From the NCBI GenBank assembly GCA_944324205.1, contig CALUVK010000007.1, positions 1 to 20,366 of the forward strand: a stretch of 20,366 nt of DNA, given 5' to 3'. The notes under the pieces are model-generated. The model was not told where the DNA came from and ran no database searches. It saw nothing but the letters and a program-made list of their open reading frames with translations. Positions 1-6,503 of the stretch are shown here, piece after piece (the stretch's first letter is position 1; every line of letters starts with the position of its first letter). The translations under genes were made by a program, and so were the position numbers. Source of the DNA: Candidatus Gastranaerophilales bacterium (lineage in GTDB: Bacteria; Cyanobacteriota; Vampirovibrionia; Gastranaerophilales; Gastranaerophilaceae).

Positions 1-1
1 A

Positions 2-265
2 GCTATGGTAACCGCTGCTTTGAACGGTTCGTTTGATAATATCCAATTCAAACACCACGATGTGTTCAATGTGGATTTCCCGACCTCTTGTCCTAATGTA
101 CCTGATGAAATGCTTGATGCTAGAGGTATGTGGGTTGATAAGAATGCTTATGACGAGGCAGCTAACAAGTTAGCTCAAATGTTTGCAGATAATTTTGCTG
201 CTAAATACCCGAATATGCCGGCAGAAATTGTTAAAGCCGGCCCGAGAGCTGTTGCTAAGGTATAA
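2..265 (+). CDS. pckA: Phosphoenolpyruvate carboxykinase (ATP), C-terminal part
   Basis: This is the last 87 codons of a gene that begins left of the window. The frame is open from base 2, and the ATG at base 5 is internal. The product matches the C-terminus of ATP-dependent PEP carboxykinase, which interconverts oxaloacetate plus ATP with PEP, CO2 and ADP in the cytosol. Recognisable family features are the LNGS stretch near residue 7 of the visible part, a segment reading as FN followed by a P-T pair, a later LDAR corresponding to LDPR in the E. coli enzyme, the DNFAAKY helix, and a final AGPR. The nucleotide-binding and catalytic loops lie upstream and cannot be checked. A strong hairpin terminator follows 17 bases after the stop. 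Family assignment is from similarity to the known E. coli C-terminus recalled from memory. Confidence 0.85.
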   Translation, partial: AMVTAALNGSFDNIQFKHHDVFNVDFPTSCPNVPDEMLDARGMWVDKNAYDEAANKLAQMFADNFAAKYPNMPAEIVKAGPRAVAKV

Positions 266-282
266 TAAATCAAAATGTATAA

Positions 283-317
283 AAAACCGGCTAAATCATT
301 ATGGTTTAGCCGGTTTT
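283..317. terminator. Strong intrinsic terminator, probably bidirectional
   Basis: A perfect 13-bp inverted repeat pairs AAAACCGGCTAAA (283-295) with TTTAGCCGGTTTT (305-317) around a 9-base loop. The core is GC-rich, and the outer A/T bases give a U-run on either strand. It lies between pckA (plus) and the convergent small gene ending at 324, so it can end transcripts from both sides. Confidence 0.9.
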
Positions 318-323
318 GGTTTA

Positions 324-707
324 TTATGACAAACCAAACGGGGGATTTTTTATTGAATCTTGTTTATCTTTAATATCTTGTTTCTGTTTGTCCGATTCTA
401 CTTCATCAATAGCTTCTTGACGCATTTTTTCCAAATCTTCTTGAACATCTATTACTGTAAAGAAATCTACAACTTTCTGATAAATATTAGGACAGGTTGT
501 TTTAACTTTATCCATAAAACTGTTTCTTTCTTCGCCTGTTAGAACCCCGTCAGCCTTCTTTTCGCCTTTTTCATTTGTTGTATCGCATTCTTTAAAAATA
601 CTTTCTAGTTTCTGAGAGTCTTTTGGACTGCATTCAACTCCCTGCTCCTTGAAAAAAGTCTGCATACCGTTAATACTAAAATTCAATTTACTAAAATCTT
701 GAACCAT
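324..707 (-). CDS. Uncharacterised 127-aa acidic protein with a degenerate EF-hand-like segment
   Basis: I do not recognise the family. The ATG at 707 is chosen because AAGGAGT (720-714) lies 6 bases upstream; an in-frame TTG eight codons earlier would translate that ribosome binding site and is rejected. The product has no signal peptide or membrane segment and is highly charged. Residues 42-60 hold D-T-T-N, then D53-G-V-L-T-G-E-E60, which resembles the second half of an EF-hand or dockerin calcium loop (DGxLTxxE), but the first-half ligands are missing. Cysteines are at 26, 41 and 72. Residues 86-120 are predicted helical and rich in D, K, E and Q. It is transcribed alone, convergent with pckA and sharing its terminator. 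A calcium role is only a guess. Confidence 0.75.
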   Translation of the reverse strand: MVQDFSKLNFSINGMQTFFKEQGVECSPKDSQKLESIFKECDTTNEKGEKKADGVLTGEERNSFMDKVKTTCPNIYQKVVDFFTVIDVQEDLEKMRQEAIDEVESDKQKQDIKDKQDSIKNPPFGLS

Positions 708-770
708 TTTTTTACTCCTTTTTTTGTACAACCAGTTTAGTTAACGGCATAATTTTTAAAAACTTTAGGC

Positions 771-835
771 TTTGTAAAGAAATTGTTACAAATAGATGGG
801 CAGGATAGTATTTGGCCAGTGGTGAAATTGTTCAC
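771..835. other. Two inverted repeats in the divergent intergenic region
   Basis: TTTGTAA (771-777) pairs with TTACAAA (786-792) across 8 bases, and GTGAA (822-826) pairs with TTCAC (831-835) across 4 bases. They lie between the minus-strand gene starting at 707 and the plus-strand gene starting at 962, and are candidate regulator sites. No further function can be read from the sequence. Confidence 0.3.
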
Positions 836-947
836 GAGAATTTGCGAGAAAAATGTTAATATTCCACAAATTCAATAGAATCTGAAGAAAAGTATTTTTG
901 ATTTGTAAATATTTATTGCAATTTATGAAATCCATATCAAGATGATA

Positions 948-953
948 TATAAT
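948..953 (+). promoter_or_regulatory. Consensus -10 box immediately before the 72-aa gene
   Basis: A perfect TATAAT ends 8 bases before the ATG at 962, so transcription would begin at or within a base or two of the start codon. There is no clear -35 box at 17 bases and no ribosome binding site, which suggests a leaderless message. Confidence 0.45.
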
Positions 954-961
954 ATAAGTAT

Positions 962-1180
962 ATGTATATCGTCAAAAACTTGAAGGACTATAATTTGTCC
1001 CACAAGCAGCGGATTTTTGCCGGCTACTTAAAGGATAATGTGGATTCGTTTGTTTGTTATGAAAAAATAACGAATCGTAGTGCTATGCGTAAATATTTTG
1101 CTCCGGATAATGAATTTTATGAATATTCAACGGCTATAGCAGAACCGGCTGAACTTTTGGCGAGAGCAATTGTTGGATAA
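962..1180 (+). CDS. Uncharacterised 72-aa protein
   Basis: I do not recognise this protein. It is a short cytosolic-looking product, rich in aromatic and charged residues (several Y, K, N and D), with no signal peptide, membrane helix or cysteine pair. The ATG at 962 is the only reasonable start, and it lacks a Shine-Dalgarno sequence; a TATAAT box lies 8 bases upstream. The gene stands alone, followed after 37 bases by a separately promoted secreted-protein gene. Codon use looks normal for the window and the frame is uninterrupted, so I think it is a real small gene, but with moderate certainty only. Confidence 0.55.
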   Translation: MYIVKNLKDYNLSHKQRIFAGYLKDNVDSFVCYEKITNRSAMRKYFAPDNEFYEYSTAIAEPAELLARAIVG

Positions 1181-1186
1181 ATAATA

Positions 1187-1216
1187 AATAAAGTTATAAC
1201 CATGTTATACTTTATT
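1187..1216 (+). promoter_or_regulatory. Dyad overlapping the -10 box of the 192-aa gene
   Basis: AATAAAGTTATAAC (1187-1200) is an inverted copy of GTTATACTTTATT (1204-1216) with a 3-base loop and one bulged base. The right arm contains TATACT (1206-1211), a good -10 box ending 6 bases before the ATG at 1218. The dyad may be an operator over the promoter; as RNA from the upstream gene it could also act as a weak hairpin terminator. Confidence 0.45.
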
Positions 1217-1217
1217 T

Positions 1218-1796
1218 ATGAAAAGGATTATAATAGTACTATGCTTTTATCTAATATGTTCAAGTGTTTATGCATCACAAAACTTTGAATTGAATTTTGG
1301 CGGACAAAATTATAAACTTCTATACAGTGAGAAAGCTCCTGAACATTCCGGTTATATAAACGAATATTTTAAGTCCGGCGAAAATCGTAATTCTTGGAGT
1401 GAAGTTATAAATGTTATTCATTTCCCGAATGCGTATTCTCCACTTGATTATGCTCAGGAGTTTAGCAGGTATTTAAATTCAATTAATTGTCCAAATGCTC
1501 TTGTATTAGACGAAGAACAAAATACGGCGCTACTTGATTTTATAATAATTGACGGACAAAAACTTCCTATAATTTTGGAATTTAATGTTTTTAAATATGA
1601 AAAGCAGCCGGAATGCGGTACTGTTGCTATTCAATATGTTAAGAAATACAGTGTATACAGTACAGAACAGGTTAAAAAAATAAAAAAAGAATTCAAAAAA
1701 TTGCGTCCAAGAACTCTCAAAGAACTTAAAAAAACAGAGATTCCTAATATTGTAAAACACAATGTAGATGAAATAAAACTTAATGATTTGCAATAA
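1218..1796 (+). CDS. Uncharacterised secreted protein, 192 aa
   Basis: I do not recognise the family. The N-terminus is a classical Sec signal peptide: M-K-R, a hydrophobic core ending in C-S-S-V, then an A-S cleavage area near residue 19. The mature part is about 170 residues with two cysteines (around residues 91 and 132) that could form a disulfide, and the last 45 residues are strongly basic (runs of K, E and R, including KKIKKEFKKL). The start at 1218 is supported by the signal peptide; it has no Shine-Dalgarno sequence and sits 6 bases after a TATACT box, so it may be leaderless. The export gate gene fliP follows 57 bases downstream but has its own leader. Confidence 0.7.
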   Translation: MKRIIIVLCFYLICSSVYASQNFELNFGGQNYKLLYSEKAPEHSGYINEYFKSGENRNSWSEVINVIHFPNAYSPLDYAQEFSRYLNSINCPNALVLDEEQNTALLDFIIIDGQKLPIILEFNVFKYEKQPECGTVAIQYVKKYSVYSTEQVKKIKKEFKKLRPRTLKELKKTEIPNIVKHNVDEIKLNDLQ

Positions 1797-1819
1797 ACCT
1801 TTATAATCTGCTAGCATAT

Positions 1820-1830
1820 TATTGGATAAT
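1820..1830 (+). promoter_or_regulatory. fliP upstream element shared with fliF
   Basis: The 11-mer TATTGGATAAT occurs here, 23 bases before the fliP ATG, and again at 12615-12625 before fliF. GATAAT (1825-1830) could be a -10 box; TATTAT (1817-1822) and TATAAT (1802-1807) are alternatives. I see no strong -35 box. Confidence 0.4.
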
Positions 1831-1853
1831 AGTCGATTTTAAGGAATTATATA

Positions 1854-2609
1854 ATGAAATTTAGTATTAAAAAGTGGGGAGGGATACTTGGAATAGTATT
1901 GATGTCAGCAATTCCGGCGCAAGCGGCTATGACATTCCCTAATATAAATATAGGTTTAGGTACGGCAAACACGCCACAGGATTTTACTAACGGTTTGCAA
2001 ATTTTAATTTGGTTAACGATTTTAACCTTGGCTCCGAGCATATTAATTATGACAACTTCTTTTATAAGACTTGTTGTAGTTCTTTCACTCACAAGACAGG
2101 CTCTAGGTGCAGGCACTTTGCCGCCAAATCAGGTTATTACAAGTCTTGCGTTGATTCTTACGTTTTTCATTATGGCACCGACATTTAATGAAATTAACGA
2201 AAATGCGCTTCAACCTTATATGAAAAATCAAATAACCCAGCAAGTTGCTTTAGACAGAGGTATTATTCCGGTTAGAAACTTTATGTTTAAACAGACTCAT
2301 GAAAAAGAGCTCGCATTATTTGTCAGAATGGCAAAAATAGAAAAACCAAAAAATAAGGATGATGTGCCTACATATGTATTATTGCCTTCGTTTATTTTAA
2401 GCGAGTTAAAAACAGCATTTACTATCGGATTTGTTGTTTATCTTCCGTTTCTGGTAATTGATATAGTAGTTTCATCTGTTCTGGTATCAATGGGTATGAT
2501 GTTCTTGCCTCCTACAATGATTGCGCTTCCGTTTAAATTAATCATGTTTGTAATGGTAGACGGTTGGTATTTAGTTGTGAAATCACTTGTTGAAAGTTTT
2601 GCAAGGTAG
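1854..2609 (+). CDS. fliP: Flagellar export gate protein FliP
   Basis: FliP is the main subunit of the FliPQR channel in the inner membrane, through which flagellar type III substrates pass. The 251-aa length is normal. The protein begins with a cleavable signal peptide (residues 1-25, ending AQA), as FliP proteins do. It then has the family hallmarks LTILTLAPSILIM, TSFIRLVVVLSLTRQALG and PPNQV (about residues 55-98), the FFIMAPTF helix, and a C-terminal pair of helices with PSFILSELKTAF and the VLVSMGMMFLPP segment. The start is supported by AAGGAA about 10 bases upstream and by the signal peptide. It is the first gene of fliPQR; fliQ starts 10 bases after its stop. No fliO-like gene is adjacent. 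Confidence 0.97.
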   Translation: MKFSIKKWGGILGIVLMSAIPAQAAMTFPNINIGLGTANTPQDFTNGLQILIWLTILTLAPSILIMTTSFIRLVVVLSLTRQALGAGTLPPNQVITSLALILTFFIMAPTFNEINENALQPYMKNQITQQVALDRGIIPVRNFMFKQTHEKELALFVRMAKIEKPKNKDDVPTYVLLPSFILSELKTAFTIGFVVYLPFLVIDIVVSSVLVSMGMMFLPPTMIALPFKLIMFVMVDGWYLVVKSLVESFAR

Positions 2610-2619
2610 GGAGAAGCTT

Positions 2620-2895
2620 ATGAATCAGGATGTAGTTATAACTCTTTTACAGAAAATGTTTATATTAACTCTGGAAATATCAGTTCCGATTTTGCTTGTC
2701 GGTGTTGTGCTGGGTTTGTTGGTCAGTATTTTTCAAACTGTTACACAAATACAGGAATCAACTTTAACATTTGTGCCTAAAATTGTAGGCTGCGTATTAT
2801 TGCTAATTTTTCTTATGCCCTGGATGATAAGTATGTTTATTACAACGGTTAATGAGTTCATGGATATGATACCTCAATTAATAGGCGGGATTTGA
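2620..2895 (+). CDS. fliQ: Flagellar export gate protein FliQ
   Basis: FliQ is the small two-helix subunit that wraps the FliP-FliR core of the export gate. I place the start at the ATG at 2620, giving 91 residues, the usual size. AGGGAG (2608-2613) lies 6 bases upstream and overlaps the fliP stop, whereas an earlier in-frame TTG lies inside fliP. Family features are the two long hydrophobic segments, a GLLVSIFQTVTQIQE motif around residues 36-50, the following TLTFVPKI, and a second helix ending near PWM. It is translated from the fliP message and overlaps fliR by one base (TGATG). Confidence 0.95.
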   Translation: MNQDVVITLLQKMFILTLEISVPILLVGVVLGLLVSIFQTVTQIQESTLTFVPKIVGCVLLLIFLMPWMISMFITTVNEFMDMIPQLIGGI

Positions 2896-3674
2896 TGTTT
2901 AATCTGGATGTATTATTTTCACCGACTAATATAATTTTGTTTATGGCAATTTTCACGAGATTATCTGGCTTGTTTGCATCTGCACCGGTATTTTCGACAT
3001 TTCCTATTCCAACGCAGGTAAAAATATGGCTTGCTGCATCAATTGCGTTTATATTGTTTCCGATTGTTCAGTACAATACAGCTTTTGTCGTTCCAAATTC
3101 AGTTCCGGCACTTACTTTAATTCTTTTTAAGGAGTTTGTTATCGGCTTTGCAATAGGTTTTTGCGCTAATATATTATTTGCGGGTATTGAACTCGGTGTA
3201 AATACTTTTGCTATACAAATGGGATTATCTGCCGATCAGGCGCTTAATCCTACATCAGGCGGGAATTCACCTGTTATTACACAAGCTTATACTTTTCTTG
3301 CGACAATGATTTTTTTAATCCTCGGCGCGCATCAATGGTTGTTTTCAGCAATTTATAATAGTTTTAAAACAATGCCGGTTGGCTACACATTTCCGCTTTC
3401 TCCCGAACTGGTCGGGCATATTACTGCACTTTCCGGACAAATTTTCAGCATAGCTTTAACAATTGCCCTTCCTATATTTGGAATCCTTTTTATTACTGAT
3501 GTATTATTAGGCTTTACCTCAAAAATGATGCCTCAAATGAACATTTTTATGGTTTCTATTCCTTTGAAAATATATCTCGGTTTACTGTTATCTTTAATTT
3601 TTATGCGTCCGATGGCGGAATACATAGCACTTCTTGTAGAAAGATTTCTTACTCAGATTGCAAGTATGTTTTAA
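2895..3674 (+). CDS. fliR: Flagellar export gate protein FliR
   Basis: FliR is the single-copy gate subunit that completes the FliP5FliQ4FliR1 channel. The product is 259 aa with about six hydrophobic segments, the normal size and topology. Conserved features are FTRLSGLFASAPVF near residues 20-33, the KEFVIGFAIGF helix, GIELGVNTFAIQMG with the following N-P-x-S-G, and the MPQMNIFMVSIPLK segment typical of the C-terminal third. The ATG at 2895 overlaps the fliQ stop (TGATG), indicating coupled translation; the TTG just before it is not needed. In many bacteria flhB follows fliR directly or is fused to it; here flhB is about 5 kb downstream in its own unit. Confidence 0.96.
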   Translation: MFNLDVLFSPTNIILFMAIFTRLSGLFASAPVFSTFPIPTQVKIWLAASIAFILFPIVQYNTAFVVPNSVPALTLILFKEFVIGFAIGFCANILFAGIELGVNTFAIQMGLSADQALNPTSGGNSPVITQAYTFLATMIFLILGAHQWLFSAIYNSFKTMPVGYTFPLSPELVGHITALSGQIFSIALTIALPIFGILFITDVLLGFTSKMMPQMNIFMVSIPLKIYLGLLLSLIFMRPMAEYIALLVERFLTQIASMF

Positions 3675-3702
3675 GGTTAGGAATATATATGTTTGTTTTG
3701 AC

Positions 3703-3725
3703 GGGAAATGTATTTTCATTTTTTT
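3703..3725 (+). terminator. Weak hairpin and U-run after fliR
   Basis: AAATG (3706-3710) pairs with CATTT (3717-3721), extended by G-T wobble, around a TATTTT loop and followed directly by a T-run to 3725. The stem is short and AT-rich, so it is at best a weak terminator, but its place between fliR and the next promoter fits. Confidence 0.35.
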
Positions 3726-3731
3726 AGACTA

Positions 3732-3760
3732 TTGTTATTTACTATCCAGGTTTGTATAAT
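3732..3760 (+). promoter_or_regulatory. Sigma-70-type promoter for the secreted protein / FkbH-like pair
   Basis: TTGTTA (3732-3737) and a perfect TATAAT (3755-3760) are separated by 17 bases. Transcription would start near 3767, giving a leader of about 40 bases before the ATG at 3809. Confidence 0.65.
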
Positions 3761-3808
3761 AACTTCAATAGGTTTATTATTGGTTTAGTAAATTATAGGA
3801 TTATAGTT

Positions 3809-4240
3809 ATGAAAAAGTATTTTATATTTGCATTGACATTGGTATTGACAACACTTATTGTTTTAGCAGATGATAGCAGATTTACGAATGCCTTAAAAAA
3901 TTGTTCTTCTTATTCTGAAAGCGGCACGGTAAATACAGAGGGAATGAATGTGACCTCTAACAAAAAAATCCTCGGCTGGGAAGGGGATAAGTGTGTTTAT
4001 CAGGAAAAAGTTCAGTTTTCCGGCATAGATTCTTGTATAACTTGCAAATTATCCCGTGCACAGATTAATGAACTTGTATCTGTGATGGAAGCATATGCTC
4101 TTGTGCAAAAGTATTCTAAAGATGATGTTGATACTTCAAGTATTTCTGCTGTACAAAATAATCCAGTAGTTAAAGCATGGAATAAATATCTGCAAGACAG
4201 TTCTGTTTGTACTATGACGACAAATCAACCGGTAAAATAA
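3809..4240 (+). CDS. Uncharacterised secreted protein with five cysteines, 143 aa
   Basis: I do not recognise the family. The start is the ATG at 3809, with AGGA 8 bases upstream and a signal peptide directly after (M-K-K-Y, hydrophobic core, cleavage near residue 20); an in-frame ATG 19 codons earlier has neither and lies on the promoter. The mature region has cysteines at 32, 62, 76, 79 and 134, with C76-x-x-C79 forming a CxxC pair. This suggests disulfides in an extracytoplasmic protein or a small redox or metal site. The stop codon overlaps the start of the FkbH-like gene (TAATG), so the two proteins are translated together and may work together. It is separated from fliR by a weak terminator and its own promoter. 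Confidence 0.75.
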   Translation: MKKYFIFALTLVLTTLIVLADDSRFTNALKNCSSYSESGTVNTEGMNVTSNKKILGWEGDKCVYQEKVQFSGIDSCITCKLSRAQINELVSVMEAYALVQKYSKDDVDTSSISAVQNNPVVKAWNKYLQDSSVCTMTTNQPVK

Positions 4241-5973
4241 TGAAAGATTATGATATATTAAAAGCCAAGCTTATTATCTGGGACTTGGATGATACTCTCT
4301 GGGACGGGGTTTTAACGGAAGGCGGTGTGAACTTCAGACCGGAATTTTTGACTTTTGTTGAAGATTTAGTAACCAAAGGGATAATGAATTCTATCTGCTC
4401 AAAGAATGATTTTGACAGGGTAAAAGAAGAGTTTTTCAAGTCCGGAAATCAAAAATTCTGGGATTATTTTGTTTTCCCTTCAATTGCTTGGACGCCAAAG
4501 GGAGAACGGGTTAAAAATATTATAAAAAATATGAATTTAAGGGCGGAAAATGTTATTTTTATTGATGATAATCAGTCTAATATAAACGAAGTTAAATTTT
4601 ATTCACCCCAAATAATGACAGCTCTGCCGGAGCAGGTTCCTAAAATGATTGAGGAGCTGTACCTCGTAAACGAATACGACTTTGAGCATACAAGATTAAA
4701 GCAGTATAAGCTTCTTGAACAAAAAGCTGCTGCAAAGGGAGAAAGCTCTAATGAAGAATTTTTACGTTCAAGCGGGATTAAAATCTGTATAAAAAATGAT
4801 TGTTTAGAAAATATTGAGAGAATAAAAAATTTAATCAGCCGTACAAACCAGCTGAATTTTACTAAATTCAGAGACGAGAATATAGAAGAGACTATTAAAA
4901 ACACAAATTCCGCTTATATTATTGCAAAAGATAAGTACGGTAACTACGGAATTTGCGGGTTCTATTCTTTGGATAAAAAGGAAAATAAGCTTATTCATTT
5001 TCTTTTCTCCTGCAGGATTATGAACATGGGAATTGAACAATTTGTTTATTCTTATCTTGGCAGGCCTAAATTGAAAATCTCGGGAGAAGTTGCTTCCACA
5101 TTAGAAGGCCCGGTTCCGGATTGGATTAAAGTTGTTGATAATATAGAACTAAAAGAGTCTAAGCCTGTAAAAAATGATATTAATATCTTATTTAAAGGCC
5201 CTTGTGATTTGTATTCGGTTTTAAGTTACATAGATTCAGAATGTAACATTGATACCGAATTTCCGTACTGGAATAAGGATTTAGTCTATATTCTTGCGCA
5301 TACGCATACGGCATTTATTGAGCAGACACATAGATTTTCGCCGGAGAAACTCTTAGAGCTGACTAAACTTTTTCCGTTTCCTAATCCGGACGAATTTAAG
5401 ACCAGATTTTTTGATAAAAAATATAATCTGATATTCTTAAGTCTTTTAACCGTAACACACAGCGGTTTGTACATAAACAAAAATGACGGGAGTTATGCGT
5501 TTTTTGGCTATGCTAATCGTGATATAACTGATGAAAATAATTGGGATATAATACTTAAGTCGTTGCCAGAGTGGGCAAAAGAACAGAATATAATAATGCT
5601 AAGAGAATTCAAAAAACATTACATTTTTGCAGGTAATCCGCCAGTGGATACGGTTATTAAGAATTTAAAATATATAAAAGAAAATATTGCAGCTGACTTG
5701 GTTTTAATTCTAGGAAGTGAAATTCATACTGATAAAGTTCTGGCAGGATATGAAAATATGGCTGAACGTCATAGAATTCTTAATGGTGCAATTAGAAAAG
5801 AGTTTAAAGATGAATTTGAATATATAGAACTTACGGATTTTATAAAAGGTGATGAAGATTATATTGAGTGTATTAACCATTTTTCAAGAAGAGTTTATGC
5901 AGATTTAGCCTATAAAATTATAGAGATTTCAAATAAGAAACTTAAGAGTAATTATCTTAAAGTAAAGAATTAG
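4240..5973 (+). CDS. FkbH-like HAD protein fused to acyltransferase-like and SGNH-like regions
   Basis: The product is 577 aa. Residues 11-130 match the HAD subfamily IIIC/FkbH domain: nucleophile motif D15-L-D17-D-T19-L-W, the I-C-S-K-N-D segment at 52-57, K88 in PKGER, and the acidic I-D109-D110-N motif. Residues 180-290 resemble the GNAT-like acyltransferase part of FkbH proteins (RTNQLNFT, FSCRIMNMGIEQFVYSYL). Residues 312-565 resemble an SGNH-hydrolase fold: G-P-C322 in the block I position, L-G-S-E at 491-494, and N546-H547 near the end. Known FkbH proteins load glyceryl groups from 1,3-bisphosphoglycerate onto acyl carriers or act in sugar modification. The start overlaps the upstream stop (TAATG); an upstream TTG is rejected. 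The substrate is unknown, and a role in glycan or flagellin decoration is only inferred from position. Confidence 0.8.
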   Translation: MKDYDILKAKLIIWDLDDTLWDGVLTEGGVNFRPEFLTFVEDLVTKGIMNSICSKNDFDRVKEEFFKSGNQKFWDYFVFPSIAWTPKGERVKNIIKNMNLRAENVIFIDDNQSNINEVKFYSPQIMTALPEQVPKMIEELYLVNEYDFEHTRLKQYKLLEQKAAAKGESSNEEFLRSSGIKICIKNDCLENIERIKNLISRTNQLNFTKFRDENIEETIKNTNSAYIIAKDKYGNYGICGFYSLDKKENKLIHFLFSCRIMNMGIEQFVYSYLGRPKLKISGEVASTLEGPVPDWIKVVDNIELKESKPVKNDINILFKGPCDLYSVLSYIDSECNIDTEFPYWNKDLVYILAHTHTAFIEQTHRFSPEKLLELTKLFPFPNPDEFKTRFFDKKYNLIFLSLLTVTHSGLYINKNDGSYAFFGYANRDITDENNWDIILKSLPEWAKEQNIIMLREFKKHYIFAGNPPVDTVIKNLKYIKENIAADLVLILGSEIHTDKVLAGYENMAERHRILNGAIRKEFKDEFEYIELTDFIKGDEDYIECINHFSRRVYADLAYKIIEISNKKLKSNYLKVKN

Positions 5974-6065
5974 TGATGAAATCATAATAAAATTAATATT
6001 TTCTTATAAACTTAGCAGAAAAGTTTTAAAACCAGTTTCACATATTTTAGATAGATTTTACATAT

Positions 6066-6503
6066 TTAATTTTTCCATTGCGTTTTATCTAAAAATGTTT
6101 TAACAGCGTCTGTTAAATTATTAGGCGTTTCTAGTGACGGTTCTTTATTTGTATTATTTTCAGCGGAAGATACTACAAAATTTCTACGGATTTTATTATA
6201 TATAGTAAGCATTACAAACAGAACTATTGAAGAAATTACAACTCCCGCCATTGCCAGCAGGAATTTTTTTGCAATTTTTCTTTTGCTAATAGGTTGCTTA
6301 TATGTTATTTTTTCTTGTTCTTCCTGTTGTTGAATAACATTGCTATTGGCTTTTATTTGTTCAAAAGTTTCTGTTGGAGTTTCTTCTGCATACTCTTGTA
6401 CTGTTTGTGGTTGCAAAATTTCACTATTTATGGGCTCTTCTGCGATTGTTGGTATGCAGAGAGCCATAAATAGTAAAAATATCAAAAATCTATTCTTCAG
6501 CAT
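6066..6503 (-). CDS. Uncharacterised membrane protein with signal sequence, 145 aa
   Basis: I do not recognise the family. Residues 1-21 form a signal peptide (M-L-K-N-R, hydrophobic core, cleavage near IAEE). Residues 22-75 are polar and rich in E, Q and T. Residues 81-103 are a membrane helix (FLLAMAGVVISSIVLFVML) flanked by basic KRKIAKK and KIRR. About 40 residues follow, presumably in the cytoplasm. The start overlaps the end of the RNase E/G gene by 14 bases in a different frame, so translation is probably coupled. Signal, short extracytoplasmic part and single helix recall FliO in outline only; no FliO motif is visible. There is no clear terminator after it, only a weak AT-rich dyad at 6008-6026. 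Confidence 0.65.
   Translation of the reverse strand: MLKNRFLIFLLFMALCIPTIAEEPINSEILQPQTVQEYAEETPTETFEQIKANSNVIQQQEEQEKITYKQPISKRKIAKKFLLAMAGVVISSIVLFVMLTIYNKIRRNFVVSSAENNTNKEPSLETPNNLTDAVKTFLDKTQWKN

Noticed and set aside
360..542. 60-aa plus-strand frame opposite the 127-aa gene
   Set aside because: It is the complement of a gene with a clear ribosome binding site and has a low-complexity F/I-rich translation.
1817..1830. Sigma-28 promoter before fliP
   Set aside because: TTGGATAA is partly like the sigma-28 -10, but no TAAA-type -35 lies at the required distance here or before fliF.
1847..2116. 89-aa minus-strand frame over fliP
   Set aside because: Antisense to a certain fliP; no ribosome site and no protein-like pattern.
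6008..6026. Dyad AAACTT/AAGTTT as terminator of the rng operon
   Set aside because: Six AT-rich pairs with no U-run on the minus strand; too weak to call.
6066..6503. Membrane protein after rng considered as FliO
   Set aside because: Signal peptide plus one helix fits FliO only in outline; no FliO motif is visible and the gene is cotranscribed with rng, not fliP.
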